A DNA stretch of 64,000 nucleotides from contig CM046008.1 of NCBI GenBank assembly GCA_025175895.1, positions 26,491,255 through 26,555,254 on the forward strand, read 5' to 3'. The notes beneath the pieces were generated by a model. That model had not been told where the DNA came from, searched no databases, and saw only the letters and a program-made list of their open reading frames with translations. Positions 43,951-54,686 of the stretch are shown piece by piece. Position 1 is the stretch's first letter. Each line of letters starts with the position of its first letter. The position numbers and the translations under genes are program-made. The stretch comes from Wurfbainia villosa. Its lineage: Eukaryota; Streptophyta; Magnoliopsida; Zingiberales; Zingiberaceae.

Positions 43951-45686
43951 ATGGCGAAGATGGAAGTCCAACAACAATTAGGATGGGACATCATCACACT
44001 GGTGCCCTATACCCTATACGGACGAGAAGGCTTCAATTCATGGAGGAGAAGAATTGAAGATTTTTTTATGATGAGAGACCTTGAGGAATGATCCTTAGTA
44101 ATGAAAGGATTTGAGTATCCAAGAGGACCAAAAGGTGGTTTCCTCAAGAAGAAGAGATGGAGTGAAGGTAAACTCCAAAGATTCGAGAAAAACAAGAAGG
44201 TAATTCAATTCATTTTTGATTTAATTTCTAATGACTTCTTGTGTAGCCTAGGTGAGTGCATGGATGCTAAAGAACTTTGGAGCAATTTGGCCAAGCTTCA
44301 TGAAGGTCCATCACCGGTCCAAGAGGAAGGGACCGAAGAGGCAAGCACATCTTCCTCACAAGGAAGTGAGACTTGGAGGTTGAGAGACCATCAACATCCA
44401 AGGAGGAAGAGGAAGTAGTATCGGAGGAGACCTCCACCTCTAGAATTGAGGGGGAGGAGACTAGAGCATTCTCAACACCGGAGCAACAAGAGGAGCCATC
44501 CACATCCGGTCAAGATGGAGAAGCTCAAAATCCAATTCTGGCCTCCATTGACTTAGGTAACTCAAACACCATATTTCAAAATAAAAATAATATTATGTGT
44601 TTTGAGTGTAGGGAACTTGGGCACTATAAGAGTAAGTTCTCAAAGAAAGTCAAGAAGACTCCTCCGACACCAAGACCTAAAGAAAAATCAAAAGATGCTG
44701 GTGTCCCCACTAAAAGAAGCAAGGAGCACATCATTTGCTTCAAGTGCCAACAACCGGGGCATTTTAGGAATCAATGTCGTAGGGGGAGCAAGAGAGTCAA
44801 AGAGGGAGCATCACAAGTAGGGGGAGCTAAGGCTAACCCTAAGGTATATTTTAAAAATGCACCTTCTAGATTTAAAAGTCAAAAGCATGCTAGGAATTTT
44901 AATTCTCTTGCAAATTATGAAAAGAATGCAAATAGGAACAAGTACTTTTGTTTAGGAGCTAAGAATTTTCATTTTGAAAATAAGGAGAAATTTGGGACTA
45001 ATGTCCCTAAAAACAATTTATCTAAGGACAAATCTAGGTCAAATAACTCAAGACTAACTCTACCTAGGGAGACAATTAGAAAGGTGCAAGAGCACCTAGG
45101 TTTTAACCCTAAGTGGACTAGGCATATGCCTAGGAAAAACAATGCCCAAAGATTAGATCAAAATTCAAAAATTGGGCAATTAGAAAAGGAAAATCAAGTC
45201 TTGAGGTCAATGCTTGAAAAGATAGAGAAGACCCTTGGAAAAATGCAAAATCAATTTCAAGGGTCAAGAGGTCAACATTTAGGGTCTAGAAGTCAAAGCC
45301 TAGGGTCAAATGGTCAAAAATCAAGACCTAGGAAACTAGATTCATACAAGGGAAAACCTAAGCCCAAGGAAACCTATCACAATGTTCTATTTGATTATGG
45401 AACTAAACCTAGGAAAACCAAGGTTACTAGGAAAGTTATCCCTAAGAGTAACCATGGTAAGTGCCTAGTGGCTAGGGTTTCGAAGAAACCTAGGGTGACC
45501 ACTAAGAAGGTTGCAAGGGGAGTTACCCCTAGAGTCAACCTAGGTAAGACTCGAATGACCAAGGCTACCAAGCCTAGGAGGGTCATTAGGAGGGTATCTA
45601 GGGAGGTCATCCCTAAGGAATACCTAGTAAACCCAATGAGCTCAAATAGATTTTGGGTTCCTAAGAGCGTGATTGATTCACACTAG
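43951..45686 (+). pseudogene. gag: Gag of C2, nearly intact (one stop, one frameshift)
   Basis: From ATG at 43951 (MAKMEVQQQLGWD) the frame is open to 44091, where TGG has become TGA (44092-44094). After that it reads on to a one-base loss near 44372, from which a 437-codon frame (44373-45686) is open. It contains an acidic Ser-rich linker, knuckle 1 CFECRELGHYKSKF (last Cys replaced by Phe), knuckle 2 CFKCQQPGHFRNQC intact, a short coiled coil (about residues 273-300 of the open frame, LEKENQVLRSMLEKIEKTL) and a basic C-terminus ending RFWVPKSVIDSH. Two lesions in ~1.7 kb make it the least damaged gag here. It could package RNA in trans if corrected by recoding, which is speculation. Confidence 0.9.
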
Positions 45687-47600
45687 ATGGGTTTAGGGTG
45701 TGCCAACCTTGAATGGGTGGGTAGTTAACTCAACCATGATAAAGGTGGCACTTTAAGTTATTTTCAAGGTTATGGTTGCCTTGGAAATACATTTGAGCTT
45801 TAATCCTAAAAGATTTTAGGATGTGCCAATATTATTTGAGAAGTTTGATAAAATGATCAAATTGACACATTTTAGGTTTAGAGGTCATAGTGTGTCTTTT
45901 TGGGTTTTTGGCACACTAGGGAGAAAAGTGAAAATATGGCCAAATATATTTAATTATATCAAATGACAATTAATATTAAAATTTAGGTTTTATTATACCT
46001 ATACCTTTTGTATGCCATGCTTTGTTTGTCATATAACATGCCATGACATCATGTTTATTTGTATCATTTATATGTCATGATCATGTTTATGATTAAGGAT
46101 TAATGTTATGTGTTTTTAGATTTCATATTATGCCATGACATCATGATTATGAGCATATATTTATTTATATCATCTCTAGTGCCATAATCACTCTTGCATT
46201 TAAGATAATTTGATTGAAATTGATTTAAGGACAATGGCATGACTTGGAGTCCCATTTATAAGGGAATCAAGTAGAGTTGCCTTAGAAAATGCATGAAACC
46301 CTAGATTAGGGAGAACAAAACCCACATCTCACATCACATTGACATGTATGTGTATTTATACACCCTAGATACATGTGAGATGCTAGGATATGAGTTAAGT
46401 TCAAGGTGCATAGTTTTTGCATCAAGATGAACTCAAACTCATCTTATATGAGTGGTGGATCATTAGGAAAGCTTGCGTACAAGTCATGTACATTGAGACC
46501 AAGGAACATGATCGAAAATAAGATTTTGAAAACTTTTTAAAATCTTTTTGAAAAACCATGGTGAAGTCTATCTTTTGATAGCAATCACCATTGATGAGAT
46601 TGATACAAAGTGAGCCAAAACATAGAAGTTTTATTCACTTTTGGATTTTGTGTCAATTTCGATATTTTATGGGTAAAATAATTTTCAGATATTTTTCACC
46701 CATTGTATTGGTCATAAGTATTATACGTATGAATTATCATGATTTTTTGATATACATATAATTATTTATGAATTTCTGAAATTCAACTCTAATAACTGAA
46801 ATTTGGAAATTTCAGTTATCAGTCGACTGCCCTTGGTGGCAGTCGACTGATGTGAGTGGCAGTTGACTGGTAACTGACAGAGTCGACTGCCAATGCTGAT
46901 TTCAGGAAAACTAGGTTTGTTTAGCCTGTGTTCAGCTGCGGTTAAGGTCCCTAACCACTCTTAACCCTAGGATATGCTTTGGGAAGCATTATAAAGGGTG
47001 AAAATTCATTGGATATGGATTAGGAGAGGTATTAGGATAAAGTATCAAATTTAAGGGTGGAAGAGTTCATGTTTGAACTTTGAACCTTAATTTTGATGGT
47101 TTAGAGTTCCTATTGGCTTAGGGACTTCCCAAGGACATTGTTGGTGCAATGGTCAAGGGGGAGCAAGCCTTTAGGGGGAGGTATCCATCATGGGATGATG
47201 GATGTGTTTTTCTCTTCTTGATGAGGAGAAGTTATTAGGAGAATGTCATCAATTGAGAAAATTGATGGGATTTTAAGATACCCAATTTGGAAATTGGGAG
47301 AGTGAATAGGATTGCCTCTCTTGTGTGATATGGGACTTATCACTAGGAAGATGGTAGAGATCCTAGGTATTTTTGGACCAAGGGAGAGATTGTAAGATCT
47401 CATTGGGACATGAGACATTGACCTCCTTAGAGAGAAAACCTTTTTGTTGTTAGTCAAAAAGGGGGAGAATGTTTGGGGAAGAATATTTTGGAGAATGTTT
47501 GGGATTACCAATTTGGGATAATTGGTAAGGAGTTTTTGAGTTAGATGGTCTAACTCAAATGGTTTGTTTGGTTTTTGTCAAACATCAAAAAGGGAGAGAT
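45687..47600 (+). other. Non-coding 3' internal region of C2
   Basis: Conserved with C1 (4568-6388) and C3 in sequence but not in reading frame. Includes CAGTCGACTG near 46,820 and 46,840, an internal TGTTGGTGCAATGG near 47,139 resembling the LTR start, and purine tracts near 47,384, 47,455 and 47,590 (the last next to the LTR). Confidence 0.78.
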
Positions 47601-49050
47601 TGTTGGTGCAATCCGCCCAGGTCACGATTGATCAGGACTCGAGCTTGGCTCGAGAGATGTTTCGATGTTCGACAAAAACATATAACAATGTAATTGTCAT
47701 GGGAAAGTCCAAGTCTTAGGTACTTGGCATGGAAAGTCCAAGTGGGACACTTGGCATTTTGGAAAGTCCAAGCATGGGTCTTGGCAAGGGAAGTCCAAGC
47801 ATGGGTCTTGGCATGGAAAGTCCATGCATGGGTCTTGGCATGGAAAGTCCAACACGGGTTGGCAAGGGAAAGTCCAAGCTTGAGTCTTCGCATTTGAGAA
47901 GTCCAAGGGTGAAGTCTTAGCAGCATAAGTCCAATGGTTGGCGGCGTAAAGTCCAAGCGGAGTCTTGGCGGTGTAAGTCCAATGTTCCTTGGCGGTGTAG
48001 ACACCGTTAGCGTGACATAGCCGATGGAAGCACCTGAAGTCTAGCGCAATGGATAAACATGTCATGGATGACTTGGAGGGATCCGAGAGGCGTGAGGCTG
48101 ATGGAGGTGGCTAGAAGGCTTAGGTCTAGGCTAAGGGTGGTCTAGCAAGTATGAGGGAACCATACTTGGGCTAAAACCTCATGTTTGAGGTGTGCCAGTC
48201 GACTGGTGCCATGTGGCGCTCGGATCGACCGAAATCAACTAGGATTTGACTACGAATTGCCTAGCAATGATTGCCATAGGTGGGAGTCGATCGATTAGTC
48301 GAGCAATGATCGATCTTGTGATCGACCGATCACGCTGAGAAATCGAGCACAGAATGGAGTCTCACTCGACCGCTGCAGCCAGTAGTCGAGTGATGGCTTG
48401 ATCAGTCGACTGATGGTCATAATCAGTCGACTGATGATGGATCCGTTGGACTTATCTAGCATGGGTCTAGCCGTTGTCTCACGACAACAGTGGCATCAGT
48501 TGACTGATGGTCCCGACCAGTCGACTGATCGACTTTTTCCAGCACAGGATGAAGCTATAAAAGGAGCTAGTGATGGAGGAAAAAGGCAGCGATTTTCTTG
48601 AGCAAATTGAAGGGGAGAGTTGGTGCTTTCTAGTCCTTCAAGGCTAGTTCAAGGCAATCAAAGATCAAGCAAATCCAAAGAGCATTTGTAAAGTTTTCTT
48701 TGCATAGATTGTTGTATTCTTGTTGTATTTGCTTGTATTACTTTGTATTACTTAGTGTAATATTTGTACGAGGTTTCTCTGCCTCCGACTTGTGTCGAGA
48801 AGGAGTATTTGTGATTAGTGATTGCATTGGCATCACTAGAGCTCGTTAGAGCTCGATCCGTGGAGTAGGAACCATTCAGTTCCGAACCATGTTAAACATC
48901 TTGTGTTTGTGATTGTGTTTCGTGTTATTGCTTTTATTATTATTATTCCGCTGCGCTAACATGATTTGTAGACGCAATCACGATCGAATTCGATCATCAG
49001 TACTAGCACGCGCTATTCACCCCCCTCTAGCTTCCAATCGATCCCCTACA
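47601..49050 (+). repeat. 3' LTR of C2 (1450 bp)
   Basis: Pairs with 42433-43895. Differences are few except (i) one missing array unit near 47,900 and (ii) a heavily altered stretch, 48206-48345, where four palindromes of the 5' LTR have vanished. TATA at 48556-48564. Four exact CAGTCGACTG remain (48196, 48403, 48424, 48518). Confidence 0.92.
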
Positions 49051-49810
49051 TTTTCTTTGACGGTGAATATTTCATGATTTGGAAAGGTAAAATGGAATTT
49101 TTTTTTTTAACTAAAGATATAGATTATTGGTGTAGTATTGTAGATGACTTTGATCCTCCTAAGGACAAGAGAGAAGAGTCCTCAAGAAGAAGAAGTGGAC
49201 CGAGGAGGAAAATAAGAAATACGAAATTAATAAAAAGTTAATGTTAATTTTGACTAAATTTATGCCTAGTAATATCTTGCATAAGGTAGGAGATTGTAAG
49301 GATGCTAAAGAATTATGAAGAAAGTTGATCAAGCTCCATGAAGAAATCTCACCAGCCTAAGAAGTAGAGGGGGAGTCCAAAGAGAAGTGTTCATCCTCTC
49401 AAGCTCAAGAAGAAAGTACATCATCATCCTGACAAGATCTTGAGGAATCAAAAGTTGAGAGATGCTCAACATCCGAGGAAGAGATCGAAGAATTGGAGGA
49501 AGCCTCCACCTCTAGGATTGAGGTAGAGGAGAGACCATTCTCAATGTCGGAGTAAGAAGAAAAGCCATCCACCTCCGGGAGCCAAGGCCAAGACCAAAAT
49601 TTCCTTATCGACTTGGGTAACTCAAATACATGTATTAAAGATAAAAATCATATAACATGTTTTGAGTGTAGAGAAGTCGGACACTACAAGAGCTAGTGTC
49701 AAAAAAGAGTCAAGAAGGCTCAACCAACACCCAAGGTCAAGGAAGTTGATGCCCAAAGTCAAAAGAGCAAGGAGCATATCATTTGCTTCAAATTCCATCA
49801 AAAGGGGTAC

Positions 49811-50981
49811 TGTAGGGGATCGGTACGGCCGGCTAGAGGGGGGTGAATAGCCCTTTTCGTTTGGATGTCAGTATTTGCTCGTCTACAAAACTAATTAGCG
49901 CAAGCAGAAGACTAATAAAGACAAACAAATAGAAATACGAGAAAACAATCGCTAACAAAGAATGTAACATGGTTCACGGCTACGCCGCTAATCCACGATC
50001 CCGATTCGTCCGAGGTGAATCACTCCTCCAAAGCCAATCACTATTGGTCTCTCCTTTGCACCAAGCTAGGTGGAGGTAACCTTTACAATCAAGATCACTC
50101 TTCTTACAAATAGAATGGAGTAAAAGCAAGTAAGAAGAGTTTAGAGCTTGTGGGGCACTAGGAAGATCACTTGGAGCATAAGCATTAGCCTCCCAAAGGC
50201 TTACACCCTCTTTTTTTATAGAGAGGGTTGATTTCTTCCCGTTGGTCGCCACCAGTCGACTGCTGCCCTTGGCAGTCGACTGCCGTCACTACAACGGCCT
50301 CCGAACACATCGGATCCCGACCATTGTAGTCCAACGGAACTCTTGGTAATCGACTGATAGACCTCACCCGATCATTCTTTGCCTCCGTGGTCGCCCGATC
50401 GCTGCTGGCGGTTCACTGCGATATCCTTCGGTCATTGCCATTCCATAGCGATCCGACGGGCATAAACCCATCGATCGGATACGGTCGAACTCACTCGACT
50501 GGAAGCGGGGCCGATCGCCATGACATGGCGATCGGTGTCGGGAAAAACCATCCGACACTTGGCCAAATGGACAAGTTTCACCTAAGAGCTACCCTTCCCC
50601 GGGTTACAATCGCTCACTCTCATCTCTCGGAGTCCCTCGCCTTCGAAGTTCTCTTCATTCTCGGCCATGTCCCTCGGCAGCATCAGGCGCACGGCTCTGC
50701 AATGCTCCTTCGCGTCTCTTGCCTCGAAGTCTACTTCCTCCGGCTTCACTCCAAGCTTCTCGTCCGGCGGTCCCTCGGATGCTCCAAGCGCACGGCTTCC
50801 GCAAAGCTATCCTTCACCGACTCAAGGCACGAGTCATGAGATGTGAAACTCGCCACGGCTCCATGTGCGAATTACTAAGTCCTGCACGACTTCAACGCAC
50901 ATATCAAATCAACATATCAAACTAACTTAAACCCTTTGCCACACCATCAAAACCATATTACGGCAAGAGATTGTCCTAACA
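49811..50981 (-). repeat. Solo LTR D (1171 bp) with TSD GGTAC
   Basis: Plus-strand ends TGTAGGGGATC and TTGTCCTAACA. Direct repeats GGTAC at 49806-49810 and 50982-50986 prove insertion. Only one LTR and no internal part, so a solo LTR left by LTR-LTR recombination. Orientation minus: U5-like 'ttcacccccctctagc' (reverse complement at 49,830) lies at left and a TATA on the minus strand at 50211-50220. Contains CAGTCGACTG at about 50,254 and 50,274, and a ~100-bp repeat pair shared with solo LTR C4. Confidence 0.9.
50211..50220 (-). promoter_or_regulatory. TATA box in solo LTR D
   Basis: TATAAAAAAA on the minus strand, context CTCTCTATAAA. Upstream (rightward) are the palindromes, as in family C. 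Confidence 0.5.
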
Positions 50982-51301
50982 GGTACTATAGAAACCAATG
51001 CCCAAAGGGAAGACAACCTAAGAAGGGAAAGAAAGGAGAGAGTTCAGATGTAGGGGAAGCTAAGGCAAACCCTAAGGTATCATTTCTTAATGCTCCTTCT
51101 TTATGTTAAAAAAAATTATGATTTCAATTCACTTACAATTGTGCATAATCATGAAATGCATGCTAGAAATAGATCTTATTGCTTAGGGGTTAAATCATAT
51201 AAAATTAGGACTAAGGATAGTTCTAGAACCACTACCCCTAAGACTACTTCACCTTAGGATGCCAAAAACCTAGTCAATAACCCCAAGAAATCTAGACATA
51301 T

Positions 51302-52772
51302 TGTTGGTGCAATCGGCCCAGGTTGACTCAAGTTTGACTCGAGCATTACCTTGATAGTATTTTGATGATAGACAAAACTCATGACATGGGATTATCATGG
51401 GAAAGTCCAACATGGGGTTGGAATGGAAAATCCAAGCATGGAGCTTGGTGTGGAAGTCCAAGGGGGAAGCCTTGGCATGGGAAAGTCCAAAGCATCGCGA
51501 AGCCGTGCGCTTGGTGCTTGGTGAGAAATGCATTGCGAAGTCGTGCGCTTGGTGCATTTGGGAAGTCTTGAGGACTTGGTAAGTTCACTAGGCTCAGGGT
51601 CCTTGAGTCAGTGAAGGATGGCATTTCGAATCCGTGAGCTTGGTGCATCCGAGGGACCGCCGGACGGGGAGCGAATGGAGTGAGCCTAAAGGGAAGCTTA
51701 CTTCTAGGGTATGAGACGCGAAGGATGGCGTTGCGAAGTCGTGCGCTTGGCGCATCCGAGGGACGTAGGCCGAGGGAAGAGAGCTTCGGTGGGGAACTCC
51801 ATGAGGGATAAGGTGGACTTGGCCAAGTAGCTAAGACTGAGTGTCGGAGGCTCAAACTTGATGTTTGAGGGTTTACCCGACAGTCGGATGCTCAAACAAC
51901 TTGGTGTTTGAGGTTTTGCTCGACGTCAGTCGATTGGTATAGGTGCCAGTTTGACTGGTCCAAGTCGACTAGGGTTCGACTGGTGTAAGGCTAGGGTTTT
52001 GTGCTTGGCAGTCGACTGCCATGGATCGCAATGATCGATGATGGCAGCCGATCGCCGAGGGATGGCAGTCGACGGATGGGAGTGTCGCGAGCACGAGAAT
52101 GCTCAGAGCCAATGGGCGGCGATTATACTAGGTCACCGATCGGTGATGGGCATCATCAGTCGACTGGTAGGTGATCCGTTGGAACTTGTCTGACGTGGAT
52201 CTGGCCGTTGTGAGACAACGGCTACAGGGGCAGTCGACTGGGGCCTTTTGGCAGTCGACTGCTAGGCGCAAAAATAGCTCGATGCAGGTTATAAAAGGAG
52301 CTCGAGATGGAGGTTTTTGCAATGGTTTTTGTGGAGCTATTGAAGGGGAATTGCTGCTGCATTCCAGTCCTTCAAGAGCCAATCAAAGCAAGCAACAAGA
52401 AAGTTATCAAAGCAATTGTGTAAAAGTTCTCTTTTGTATTGTCTTTGTATTTCTTCTTGTATTTTCATATTACTTGTTGTAATAGCTTGTGAGAGGTTTC
52501 TCCACCTCCGACGTGTAGTCGATAAGGAGTGTTGTTAGTGTCGTGCGCATAACACGAGCTCGTTGAGCTCACCCCGTGGAGTAGGAACCATTCGGTTCCG
52601 AACCACGTATATGCTTGTGTATTGATTGTGCTTGTATTGTTGTTATTTCTATTGTTATTTCGCTGCGTATATTAACGACAATTGTAGACAAGCACACGAG
52701 AATGAACGAATTCCGACATCCATCATAAGAGGGCTATTCACCCCCCTCTAGCCGGCCAATCGATCCCCTACA
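51302..52772 (+). repeat. Solo LTR C4 (1471 bp) with TSD CATAT
   Basis: TGTTGGTGCAATCGGCCC to ATCGATCCCCTACA, flanked by CATAT (51297-51301 and 52773-52777). It has C-family ends and U5, but the U3 array is short (51,400-51,490) and replaced by ~106-bp units (from 51615 and 51721) related to solo LTR D. TATA at 52290-52298. It splits C3's gag. Confidence 0.92.
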
Positions 52773-53935
52773 CATATGCCTAGGAGGAAGAAAAATATCC
52801 CAATAGCTTATGAAAATACAAAAATTGAGAAATTGGAATTAGAAAAAACCCTACGAAAGATGGAAAAATCAATTATAGGGTCCAATGGACAAAATCTAGG
52901 GTTTAGGAGGCAAGATCCTTCCAAGGATAGGAATGGTTTGGATTACAAGACTAAGTCTAAGGAGGTTGTGCCAACCTACCATAGCATTCCATTTGATTAT
53001 GGAACTAAGTCTAGGTCTAGGAAAAACAAGGTTACTAGGGAAGACATCCCTAAGATTAACCATGGTAGGTTCCTAGTGGCCAAGGTTTCCAAGAAACCTA
53101 GGGAAGTCATCCCTAGATGTGACCTAGGCAAGACCCAAATGGCCAAAGCTTCAAAGCAAAGAAGGGCCATTAGGAAAATACTAAGGGAAGTTATCCCTAG
53201 TGAGTACCTAGTAAACCCAAAGAGCTCCAATAGGTATTGGGTTCATAGGAGTGTGATCCCTTCACGCTAGATTGGTTAGGTTGTATTAACCTAGAATGGA
53301 TGGGTAGTTAACATAACCATAACAAATTTGGCACTATTGAGCATTTTCAAAGTAATGTGATACTTTGGAAATGAGGTTAGAATTTTGATCCTAAAGATTT
53401 TAGGATGTGCCAATAGAATTTGAGAAGTTTGAAAAATCAATCAAAATTGACACAATTATGTTAAAGGCCAATGATGTGCCACTTTGGGTTTTTAGCACAC
53501 TTGGTAGGTTTGTTGGTTATGGAAAATTATGTTGGTGAAGTAGGCACCTAAGTCGAACCTGAGTTTTGATTATAGCAAACGATACAAAGTTAAGCTCATG
53601 TCATTATCTCACGAGCTGAATCAAGTATGCAGAAATGCTAAGCTAAGCCAAAGGTCAGCGACACTCGGAGAGAACCGTAGTGGTCGGGCGACACCGGGAG
53701 GACTTCGGAGGGAGCCGAAGGAATCAGGTGGAGACCGAAAGCAAGGCTTCAAAGGTAAATGTTGAGGTAAGCTCGTGTGAGTGAGCGTAAGTAAGGTCGA
53801 GTCCTTCATACGGGGACATCCTTAGGCGGCGATCTGACCAAGACTTCCCATGGAAGGTCTATGTTGAGATCGGACGACAAGTGACCGTCGAATTCACTTA
53901 TATTTCGAGCTAACTCTTTATTACAGTTGAAAAGT

Positions 53936-54070
53936 CTAGAAATCAGTTCAACCGGCCAAGGATCAGTTCAACTGCTGAGCCATCAATTCAACTGGCCAAG
54001 GATCAGTTCAACTGCTGAGCCATCAGTTCAACCGGCCAAGAAATCAGTTCAACCGATTGTCAAAAATCAG
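53936..54070 (+). repeat. 40-bp tandem repeat in U3 of solo LTR E
   Basis: About 2.5 units of 'ggccaaggatcagttcaact' plus 'gctgagccatcaattcaact'. The core CAGTTCAACTG is an 11-mer with perfectly paired arms around a central C, a counterpart of the CAGTCGACTG palindrome in family C. Confidence 0.8.
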
Positions 54071-54162
54071 CCTCAAGGAGTCAAGCTTTATCACCATTTT
54101 TCAAGGAGTTTTGTGCCCAATTCCTATTGGTTGAAGACTCATTCGATGAGGGGCTCAAAGGC

Positions 54163-54171
54163 TATAAAAGG
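54163..54171 (+). promoter_or_regulatory. TATA box in solo LTR E
   Basis: TATAAAAGG in the context AAAGGC-TATAAAAGG-AGGGC. Confidence 0.6.
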
Positions 54172-54686
54172 AGGGCTTCTCCTAGGGTTTTTCATCATCT
54201 CTAAGTGCTCAAAAACCTTTGCAACTTCGCGATTCTCCGACGACTCTACGACGAAGTGCTGTCAACAACCCTAGCTTAGTTTCTACTCTTTAGTTGTTGA
54301 TATTTTAATTTGTCGTCTCTTTAAATATTGCAATTCCTTTTATTAATCGAGGTTTTATTTCGTTGCACATTACATTAATAGAAGAGAGGGTTTGTCTCTC
54401 TATCTTTTCTTTCGAAGGTTTTTTTGTAATCGTCAAACTCCTACCTCCAACGAGGAGGAGTGTTTTTAGTGAATTGCCCTCCGTGCGTGATCAAGGATCA
54501 CAAGGGCCTTGGAGTAGTAGCCGAAGGCTACTAACCAAGTAAAAATATTTGTCTCATTTTATTTATTGTTTATCTTTCCGCTGCATATTAATTATCTACT
54601 CGAGTTTTAACGAACGAACAAAAAAAAGGTTTTATCGCTATTCACCCCCCCCCCCCTCTAGCAATCCGCTTCGATCCAATAAATTA

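Larger units (their letters stand above)
42433..49050 (+). mobile_element. Complete gag-only element C2 (6618 bp)
   Basis: The only complete member of the family in the window. LTR 42433-43895, primer site, gag 43951-45686, ~1.9 kb non-coding tail, LTR 47601-49050. Left flank TTTTT and right flank TTTTC agree at four of five bases, and removing C2 rejoins C3's gag (VPF to FFDGEY). Protease, integrase, RT and RNase H are absent. Capsid and nucleocapsid could be made, but enzymes would have to come from another element. Confidence 0.92.
42382..53270 (+). pseudogene. gag: Gag of C3, split by C2, D and C4
   Basis: ATG at 42382 (MEFTNDRWRDDNTVPFF) runs 17 codons to the C2 insertion and resumes at 49051 with a frame matching 'FDGEYFMIWKGKMEFF'. 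The first zinc knuckle near 49,652 reads CFECREVGHYKS then a stop (AAG to TAG). The second, near 49,788, loses its second Cys (CFKF) and is physically split by solo LTR D at 49811, continuing YRNQCPKG from 50,986. Solo LTR C4 interrupts again at 51302. The C-terminal part (52776-53270) is a clean frame ending YWVHRSVIPSR, equivalent to the end of C1 and C2 gags. Many stops; dead. Confidence 0.8.
53530..54681 (+). repeat. Solo LTR E (1152 bp) with TSD AATTA
   Basis: TGTTGGTGAAGTAGGC to GATCCAATA (terminal CA mutated to TA), flanked by AATTA (53525-53529 and 54682-54686). TATA TATAAAAGG at 54163-54171. The U5 end 'cacccccccccc.tctagc' resembles families C and D, so also Sirevirus-like. A 40-bp tandem repeat lies in U3 (53936-54070). 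Confidence 0.87.

Noticed and set aside
44373..45686. 437-codon frame as an independent host zinc-knuckle protein
   Set aside because: It is the C-terminal two thirds of C2's gag: LTRs, primer site and the upstream gag part are all in place, and C1 and C3 carry homologues.
50387..50839. 150-codon GC-rich frame in solo LTR D
   Set aside because: It runs against the LTR's own orientation across an altered CG-rich tract and a tandem cassette. It matches no family and lies wholly inside an LTR with matching TSDs.
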